This document shows, piece by piece, positions 58,556 through 64,000 of a stretch of DNA of 64,000 nucleotides. How positions within the stretch are numbered: position 1 is the first letter of the stretch; each line of letters opens with the position of its first letter. The notes beneath the pieces are model-generated. The model saw only the letters and a list, made by a program, of their open reading frames with translations, did no database searches and was not told the origin of the DNA. Where the stretch lies: contig JACKIV010000002.1 of the NCBI GenBank assembly GCA_020638285.1, forward strand, positions 186,001 to 250,000, written 5' to 3'. Made by a program: the position numbers and the translations under genes. This DNA comes from Rhodospirillales bacterium. Its GTDB lineage: Bacteria; Pseudomonadota; Alphaproteobacteria; Micavibrionales; Micavibrionaceae.

Positions 58556-58969
58556 CTAAACAAACATATTCAGTTGCAGCTTGGCCGTCTCAGCCATCAT
58601 GCCGGGGTTCCATGGGGGATCCCAGATGATATCAACGTCCACCGCGCGCACGCCCTCCACCGGAAAGATGGCCGACTGCACCATGCCGGGCATTTCCTGC
58701 GCGACCGGGCATCCGGGAGAGGTCAGGGTCATTTTTACCGCCACATCAGCCCTCCCGTCTTCCTGATCGGTGATGACAACCGTATAAATCAGGCCCAGTT
58801 CATACACATTGACCGGGATTTCCGGATCGTACACGCCGCAGATGGCTGCGCGGATCACAGGCCAGAGCGGGTGCGTGTCCGGCGCTTCGACGCAAGGCGG
58901 CTCGGCCAGTTCGTCATAGGACTCGCCCAGCGCATTCCGGATCATGGTTTCATCGGCCACGGCTTCCAT
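58556..58969 (-). CDS. sufT: SUF system protein SufT (MIP18/PaaD family)
   Basis: The 137-residue product holds the MIP18 (DUF59) domain (about 35-130): VYDPEIPVNVYELGLIYTV, MTLTSPGCPVAQEMPG with the conserved cysteine, and DIIWDPPWNPGMMAE. This matches SufT, which helps Fe-S cluster maturation. It lies between sufS and sufA in the same direction, 5 nt from sufS. Confidence 0.93.
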   Translation of the reverse strand: MEAVADETMIRNALGESYDELAEPPCVEAPDTHPLWPVIRAAICGVYDPEIPVNVYELGLIYTVVITDQEDGRADVAVKMTLTSPGCPVAQEMPGMVQSAIFPVEGVRAVDVDIIWDPPWNPGMMAETAKLQLNMFV

Positions 58970-58974
58970 TTTCC

Positions 58975-60228
58975 CTATCCTGTCAATGACTTGACTTTTT
59001 CAAGTCCTTCAATCAGACGATCAATGTCTTCGCGGGTCGAGTACAACCCCAAAGACGCCCGCGCCGTCCCCTCCACGCCCAAGGTCTTCATAAGCGGCAT
59101 GCAGCAATGATGACCCGCGCGAATGGCAATGCCCATCCGATCCAGAATCAGGGCGATATCAGCGGGCGGCGCACCCTCCAGAGTAAAGGAAAAAATCCCC
59201 GCTCGATCCGGTGCGTTGCCATAGAGGGTAAGGCCTTTAACTTTGTCCAGGCGGCTCCTCGCATGCAAGATAAGCTCTTTCTCATGAGAAACAAGAGCTT
59301 CCATGCCTTTCTTCTGAATGTACGCGATGGCCGCGCCCAGCCCGACAATGTCTACAATGGGCGGCGTCCCGGCCTCAAAACGGTACGGGGACTCCCGGTA
59401 AGTGGTGGTTTCCCACGTGACGGAGTCAATCATATCGCCTCCGCCAAAGAAGGGCGGCAGGGACTCCAGAACCTCCTGTTTTCCGTACAGGACGCCGATC
59501 CCGGTCGGGCCATAAAGCTTATGTCCTGTAAAGACATAGAAATCTGTACCCATCCCCCGGACATCCACAGGGTTATGCACAACGCCCTGTGATCCGTCGA
59601 TCAGGGTTTTGATATCCGGGTTATAACTTTTGGCGATTCTGACGATTTCAGAAACCGGGTTGATCGTGCCTAGAACATTCGAGATGTGCGTGACACCCAC
59701 AAGGCGTGTTTTTTTACACAAAAGAGCCCGGTACGCGTCCAGATCCAGCGTGCCCTGCTCATCAAGGGGGATGATTTTCAGGGTAATCCCAAGAGAGTCA
59801 CGCAGCATCTGCCACGGCACAATATTCGCGTGATGCTCCATCGCACTCAGAACGATTTCATCGCCGGGTTTTAAGCTGTGCGCCCCCCAGCACCGCGCCA
59901 CCAGATTGATCGCCCCGGTTGCGTTGGCGGTAAAGACAATCTCGTTTTCCCTTGCCCCGATAAAATCCGCAACCAGAGCCCGCACGCCCTCGCACCGCGC
60001 CGTCAGATTCCGGGACAAAGCATAGAGTCCCCGGTGGACGTTGGCATATTCGTTTTCCAGAATATCGCGCATCGCATCAATGACGACCTGCGGTTTCTGA
60101 GCGCTGGCCGCACTGTCCAGATAGACAAGAGGTTTTCCGTTCATGGTTCTGGCCAGAATGGGAAAATCGCTGCGCCAGTCAGATCTATCCACAGGCTTGT
60201 CTACAGAAGTGTCAACAGAGCGTTTCAT
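58975..60228 (-). CDS. sufS: Cysteine desulfurase SufS
   Basis: PLP enzyme that takes sulfur from cysteine for cluster assembly. The 417-residue product has NVHRGLYALSRNLTARCEG, VLSAMEHHANIVPWQ with the catalytic histidine, FTGHKLYGPTGIGVLYG with the PLP lysine, and the persulfide cysteine in IRAGHHCCMPLM (group II style). The start ATG at 60228 precedes MKRSVDTSVDKPVDRSDWR, an unusually repetitive N-terminus. A palindromic repeat separates it from sufD. SufE or SufU is not in the window. Confidence 0.96.
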   Translation of the reverse strand: MKRSVDTSVDKPVDRSDWRSDFPILARTMNGKPLVYLDSAASAQKPQVVIDAMRDILENEYANVHRGLYALSRNLTARCEGVRALVADFIGARENEIVFTANATGAINLVARCWGAHSLKPGDEIVLSAMEHHANIVPWQMLRDSLGITLKIIPLDEQGTLDLDAYRALLCKKTRLVGVTHISNVLGTINPVSEIVRIAKSYNPDIKTLIDGSQGVVHNPVDVRGMGTDFYVFTGHKLYGPTGIGVLYGKQEVLESLPPFFGGGDMIDSVTWETTTYRESPYRFEAGTPPIVDIVGLGAAIAYIQKKGMEALVSHEKELILHARSRLDKVKGLTLYGNAPDRAGIFSFTLEGAPPADIALILDRMGIAIRAGHHCCMPLMKTLGVEGTARASLGLYSTREDIDRLIEGLEKVKSLTG

Positions 60229-60241
60229 GGTATTTCTGGCT

Positions 60242-60311
60242 CCCCTCTCCCCTGGTTTCTCTCCTCAAGGCGGGGAGAGGGAACGCAAGCGGCCCGAACA
60301 GGGAGAGGGGT
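60242..60311 (+). repeat. CCCTCTCC palindromic repeat, copy 4
   Basis: About 70 bp in the sufD-sufS gap. CCCCTCTCCCC at the start and CAGGGAGAGGGG at the end form the outer arms; CTCTCCTC and GGGGAGAGGG form the inner, less perfect hairpin, with AAGCGGCCCGAA as in copy 3. It would fold in the suf mRNA. Confidence 0.8.
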
Positions 60312-60325
60312 GTGGATGTTATCGG

Positions 60326-61459
60326 TCATGATCCGATTTCCCTTTCCGCCCCCAGCCACCGTTCTATCCGCGCCCTGATTTCCGCGTGCGCGGCCTGCTC
60401 CGGACTCTCGTCCAAAAGCGCAGACACGAATCCTTCGACCAGAAGTCCGCGCGCCTGAATTTCCGGAATACCGCGAGAGCGCAGATAAAACAACGCTCCG
60501 GCATCCAGTGACCCGGTCGCCGCGCCATGCGTGCATTTGACATCGTCGGCCAGAATGTTCAACTCCGGCTTTGTGTCCATCTCCGCTCCCTCGGACAGGA
60601 GCAGGGCGCGGCTTTGCTGGCGCGCATCGGTCCCGTCCGCGCCGGGTGCCACCTCGATTCGGCCCTGATAAATGCCTCGCGCCCGCCCGCCTAGAACCGT
60701 CCGTACACTCTGGGACGATCGCGCGCCCGGCCCGGCATGGCGTATCGTCGTCGTCAGATCACCCGTTTGCGTGGCGCGCAGCAAGGCCACCGCACCGATT
60801 TGCGCCTGCGCCCGGGGCCCGTCAAGCGTGGCGCAGACCTGATGACGCGACAGGCGCGCTCCGTCAGTATAGTAAAATCCGGTATAGGATGCGCCTGAAT
60901 CTATATGGATGTGCGTTGTTTCAAGAAGATAGGCCGCATTCGCCGCACCCTGAATCCGGACATGATCGACGCACGACCCGGCCCGCAGATCCAGAAAAAC
61001 GCAAATCGCGCTTAACGTGGTGCCAGCGCCCTCATGCCGCTCGATAAAACGGAGCGAAGCCCCGGTTTCACAGACAATCGAAAGACGCGGCGCAAGACGC
61101 AAGGGCGTCTCGCCTTGCGCCAGAAACACAATCTCCAGCGGATCGCGCGCGCCGACCCCCGCCGAAACCGTCAAGGTGAGGCTGTCCTGACGATGCGCCG
61201 CGTTCATGTCGGCGATGAAAGAGTCCGGCTCATCCTTTCCTGCGGGCATCGACCTGTGGATATCCTGTGTAAAACGCATCCCTTTGGGCAGGAAACTGGC
61301 GTTTTCCACAAAAAACCCGTTGTGGAAAACAATGCGGCCACAAACCGGATGCGGGGCAGGGGGAATTGCGGGCGCGCCGCGGTCCGGGACCGCCCACGCC
61401 ACGGAATGAGCGGGCGCAAGGTTGGTGTATTTCCAGCTTTCTGCACCCGCGCCCTTCAT
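60326..61459 (-). CDS. sufD: Fe-S cluster assembly protein SufD
   Basis: Scaffold subunit of SufBCD. The 377-residue product has the beta-helix core with VDHVRIQGAANAAYLLETTHI and GARARGIYQGRIEVAPGADGTDARQQSRALLLSEGAEMDTKPEL, followed by LNILADDVKCTHGAATGSLD and YLRSRGIPEIQARGLLVEGF, the conserved SufB/SufD C-terminal motif. It overlaps the sufC stop (ATGA). SufB, its partner with similar domain structure, is not encoded here. Confidence 0.95.
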   Translation of the reverse strand: MKGAGAESWKYTNLAPAHSVAWAVPDRGAPAIPPAPHPVCGRIVFHNGFFVENASFLPKGMRFTQDIHRSMPAGKDEPDSFIADMNAAHRQDSLTLTVSAGVGARDPLEIVFLAQGETPLRLAPRLSIVCETGASLRFIERHEGAGTTLSAICVFLDLRAGSCVDHVRIQGAANAAYLLETTHIHIDSGASYTGFYYTDGARLSRHQVCATLDGPRAQAQIGAVALLRATQTGDLTTTIRHAGPGARSSQSVRTVLGGRARGIYQGRIEVAPGADGTDARQQSRALLLSEGAEMDTKPELNILADDVKCTHGAATGSLDAGALFYLRSRGIPEIQARGLLVEGFVSALLDESPEQAAHAEIRARIERWLGAEREIGS

Positions 61460-62196
61460 GCGACCACTCCGGCAAACCCTTTTTCTTCAAGGTGTTGCGC
61501 CAGTTCCGGCCCGCCAGAGCGGATGATTTTTCCGCCCGAGAGAATATGCACACGGTCCGGCGCGATCAGATCCAGAAGTTTTTGATAGTGTGTAATCATC
61601 AGGAAAGACCGCTGCGGCCCGCGCAGGGCGTTGACCGCTCCGGCCACGATTTTCATGGCGTCGATATCCAGCCCGCTGTCCGTTTCGTCCAGAACGGCCA
61701 GACGCGGCTCCAGTATGCTTAACTGTAGAGCCTCGCAGCGCTTTTTCTCGCCGCCGGAAAACCCGACATTGACAGCGCGCTTTAACATATCGTCCGATAT
61801 CCCCAGCGCCTCGGCCCTGGCTTTCATCATTTTCAGAAAACCCAGCGCGTCGATCTCCGTCTGGCCCCGCGCCTTGCGCAGCGCATTGACGGCGGTTTTC
61901 AGAAAGGTGCTCCACAAAACGCCGGGAATCTCGACCGGATACTGAAACGCCAGAAACAGACCTGCCGCCGCCCGCGCCTCGGGTTCCATACCGACAAGGC
62001 TCTGACCATCAAGCAGAACGTCCCCTTGCGTGACGTCATACCCTTCGCGCCCGGCCAGAGCGTAGGCCAGAGTGGATTTCCCCGCCCCGTTCGGCCCCAT
62101 GATGACATGAACCTCGCCCGGTCCGATGTTCAGATCAAGCCCTTTGAGAATGTCTTTGCCGCTAACACCGACATGAAGGTTTTTTATGGTGAGCAT
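61456..62196 (-). CDS. sufC: Fe-S cluster assembly ATPase SufC
   Basis: ABC-type ATPase that drives the SufBCD scaffold. The 246-residue product has Walker A GPNGAGKSTLAYAL (about 36-44), Q-loop region FLAFQYPVEIPGV, the ABC signature FSGGEKKRCEALQL and Walker B AVLDETDSGLDIDAM. It is the first gene of the cluster on the minus strand; sufB normally precedes it but is absent, and the upstream gene is the divergent bfd. Confidence 0.96.
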   Translation of the reverse strand: MLTIKNLHVGVSGKDILKGLDLNIGPGEVHVIMGPNGAGKSTLAYALAGREGYDVTQGDVLLDGQSLVGMEPEARAAAGLFLAFQYPVEIPGVLWSTFLKTAVNALRKARGQTEIDALGFLKMMKARAEALGISDDMLKRAVNVGFSGGEKKRCEALQLSILEPRLAVLDETDSGLDIDAMKIVAGAVNALRGPQRSFLMITHYQKLLDLIAPDRVHILSGGKIIRSGGPELAQHLEEKGFAGVVA

Positions 62197-62253
62197 GTGG
62201 TCCCTGTTCTTCCGGCTTCCCGTCCCTGCACGCAGGATTTTGAGGATGATGGA

Positions 62254-62281
62254 TATATAAGCCTATTGCGTCGAAAATCAA
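62254..62281 (-). promoter_or_regulatory. Candidate suf promoter
   Basis: On the minus strand, TTGATT (62281-62276), a 16-bp spacer and TATATA (62259-62254) lie about 58 nt upstream of the sufC start. The 167-nt region between sufC and bfd is AT-rich and would suit an IscR or Fur/Irr site, but no clear operator was found by eye. Confidence 0.35.
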
Positions 62282-62363
62282 AGCAGGATTGTTTTTGTTC
62301 TGTATCTGTGGACATAAAATAAAAATGATTTTCACTCTCAAGTTTTTGCGCTAGTCTCCCGGA

Positions 62364-62558
62364 ATGATCGTGTGTTCATGCCATGCATTTAACGAGGCCC
62401 GCGTCCGGCAAGCGCTTGCAGCCGCTGCGCAGGGTCAGGCCGACCCACCCAAAATCAAAGACATTTACGCCGTCTGCGCCGATGGCAGGCGTCCCCAATG
62501 CGGCCAGTGCCTCGTTGAAATCCGCCAGATGCGGGATGCGTTTTCTCCTTGCGGGTGA
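62364..62558 (+). CDS. bfd: Bacterioferritin-associated ferredoxin
   Basis: [2Fe-2S] protein that reduces bacterioferritin to release stored iron. The 64-residue product has the cluster cysteines C4 and C6 (IVCSCHAF) and C46 and C49 (QCGQC), the Bfd arrangement. It is divergent from the suf operon, consistent with shared iron regulation, and ends 4 nt before fliI. Confidence 0.92.
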   Translation: MIVCSCHAFNEARVRQALAAAAQGQADPPKIKDIYAVCADGRRPQCGQCLVEIRQMRDAFSPCG

Positions 62559-62562
62559 TTTC

Positions 62563-63894
62563 CTATTTCCCCGGCCCGACGATGGCGGCGAGGCGCTTGA
62601 AACTTTCGTCGATATCGGTGTGATCGTCCTTGCTCTGGGACAGAAACGCCTCGATTTTCGGGTACAGGGCAATGGCTTCGTCCACGCCCGAATCGCTGCC
62701 CTTGCGGTATGCGCCCAGTTTTATCAGTTCGGCCATGTCTTCATAGGCGGAAATGATCTGGCGCGTGCGGCGCAAAAGGGCGTTGCGCTCGTCCGACAGG
62801 GCTCTTGGCATGGACCGGGAGATGGATTTGAGGACGTTGATCGCCGGATACCGCCCCCGGTCGGCGATGGCGCGCTCCATCACGATATGTCCATCCAGAA
62901 TCCCGCGCGCGGCGTCCGAGATCGGCTCGTTCGTATCATCGCCCTCGACCAGAACGGAAAACAGCCCCGTAATGGACCCCTGTCCGGGCGCGCCCGGTCC
63001 TGCCCGCTCCAGCAACCGCGCCAGTTCCGAAAACGTCGTGGGCGGATAGCCCTTGGTCGTGGGCGGCTCGCCCGCGCTCAGGCCGATTTCCCGCTGGGCC
63101 ATGGCAAAGCGCGTCACCGAGTCCATCAGGCACAGAACCAGCCGTCCCCGATCCCGGAAATATTCGGCAATCGCAAGGGTCGTATAGGCTGCCTGACGGC
63201 GCATCAGGGCGGGCTCGTCCCCCGTGGCAACCACGACGACGGACCGCGCCAGACCTTCAGGGCCCAGATCGTCTTCGATGAATTCCTGAACCTCGCGCCC
63301 GCGCTCGCCCACAAGGCCAATCACCGAAATATCGGCAGACGTATAACGCGCCATCATGGACAGCAAAACGGACTTGCCTACGCCCGATCCGGAGAAAATC
63401 CCCATGCGCTGGCCGTTACAGGTCGCCAGAAACGTATTGACCGCCCGCACGCCCAGATCCAGCTGTGCGCCCATCCTCTGGCGGGAATGAGGAGGAGGCG
63501 GCTTATTGCGCAAAGGCACCGGATGACCTCCCTGCGGCAACCGTCCAAGCCCGTCGATCGGCGCGCCCATCCCGTTGATCACCCGGCCCAGCCACCGTTC
63601 GTCCGGGCAGATCATCGGCGGATGAATCTGGATATAGGCCGGGCAACCAAGCCCCACCCCCTCCAGCGTTCCAAAAGGCATGAGCAGGGCGCGCGCGTCC
63701 CGGAATCCCACGACTTCGCAGGCAATTTCACGCGTGGAATCGGGGCGCAGATGAACATGGGCGCCGATAGACAGGCTGTTCCCAAAACCGGCGATTTCCA
63801 CCAGAAGGCCCAGAACCTTCGTCACCCGGCCATAGGTTTCATGACCGGGAAGGGGTGAAATCGCGGCGATGGCCTGATCGGAAAGACGGTCCAT
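62563..63894 (-). CDS. fliI: Flagellum-specific ATPase FliI
   Basis: ATPase of the flagellar type III export apparatus. The 443-residue product has the Walker [18 protein letters not shown] (about 165), the family sequence [42 protein letters not shown] and [17 protein letters not shown]. It resembles F1-beta, with FliI-type rather than AtpD-type C-terminus. Other flagellar genes are not visible here; the upstream 106 nt (63895-64000) hold no gene. Confidence 0.95.
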   Translation of the reverse strand: MDRLSDQAIAAISPLPGHETYGRVTKVLGLLVEIAGFGNSLSIGAHVHLRPDSTREIACEVVGFRDARALLMPFGTLEGVGLGCPAYIQIHPPMICPDERWLGRVINGMGAPIDGLGRLPQGGHPVPLRNKPPPPHSRQRMGAQLDLGVRAVNTFLATCNGQRMGIFSGSGVGKSVLLSMMARYTSADISVIGLVGERGREVQEFIEDDLGPEGLARSVVVVATGDEPALMRRQAAYTTLAIAEYFRDRGRLVLCLMDSVTRFAMAQREIGLSAGEPPTTKGYPPTTFSELARLLERAGPGAPGQGSITGLFSVLVEGDDTNEPISDAARGILDGHIVMERAIADRGRYPAINVLKSISRSMPRALSDERNALLRRTRQIISAYEDMAELIKLGAYRKGSDSGVDEAIALYPKIEAFLSQSKDDHTDIDESFKRLAAIVGPGK

Positions 63895-64000
63895 GATCCT
63901 GACTTTATAGCCTGCCCATTTTATTTTGATCCATCGTTGCTTCGCTCCTCACGTATTTTTATATGCTTCGTCGCTCGCGCCTTGCCTCAAAATAAACTGG

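Overview
The window is 64 kb of ordinary, gene-dense bacterial chromosome from an alphaproteobacterium. The evidence is the alphaproteobacterial type of SspB, a Tim44-like membrane protein, the lpxA-lpxI-lpxB order with LpxI, a Caulobacter-style Cpa/Tad pilus locus, short-form HisG, the FixI/CcoI-CcoS pair, and a SufCDS-SufT-SufA iron-sulfur operon. Flagella are implied by FliI. I cannot place it below class; a member of the Rhodospirillales or a neighbouring lineage is possible but unproven. Coding density is very high: several convergent genes overlap at their 3' ends (aatA/patatin, tadC/rbfA, ccoS and its neighbour). No intact insertion sequence, prophage or CRISPR array was seen.

Layout. 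1-10.7 kb: central metabolism and translation, with pfkA, sppA, a LolC/E permease, a stand-alone tuf with its own promoter and terminator, infA-maf-rng, an orphan nuoI and a thiolase. 10.7-11.5 kb: a non-coding stretch with paired inverted repeats, a possible IS3-family relic and tRNA-Pro(GGG). 11.5-16.6 kb: a DMT exporter, sspB, an APH-fold kinase, aatA and a variant patatin. 15.4-24.5 kb (minus strand): a possible long cell-envelope cluster, hisG, an OmpA-type lipoprotein, a 1019-aa AMIN/TPR protein, lpxA, lpxI, lpxB and the patatin. 24.7-26.6 kb: a coupled four-gene operon of EF-hand protein, ECF sigma factor, one-TM protein and CnrX/Spy-like periplasmic sensor. 26.6-34.7 kb: nrdB, ccoI-ccoS, a receiver-domain protein, dihydroorotase, hisI and a Tim44-like protein.

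34.7-36.7 kb holds the most unusual item: an XRE regulator translationally coupled to a gene whose product carries the residue pattern of tRNA-dependent cyclodipeptide synthases. 37.9-40.8 kb: a PapD-type chaperone and an AMIN lipoprotein bracketed by large composite inverted repeats. 41.0-49.9 kb: a compact Flp/Tad pilus locus (flp, cpaA-F, tadB, tadC). 49.8-55.1 kb: rimP-nusA-infB-rbfA. 55.3-58.1 kb: a 689-aa glycine-zipper protein, RNase P RNA and tRNA-Thr(GGT). 58.2-62.6 kb: sufC-sufD-sufS-sufT-sufA without sufB, with bfd divergent. 62.6-63.9 kb: fliI.

A family of about 75-bp palindromic repeats built on CCCTCTCC...GGAGAGGG recurs at four intergenic sites, three of them at or inside operons (suf, infB-rbfA, the rimP leader). 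All functional calls come from reading the translations and DNA by eye; no database search was possible.
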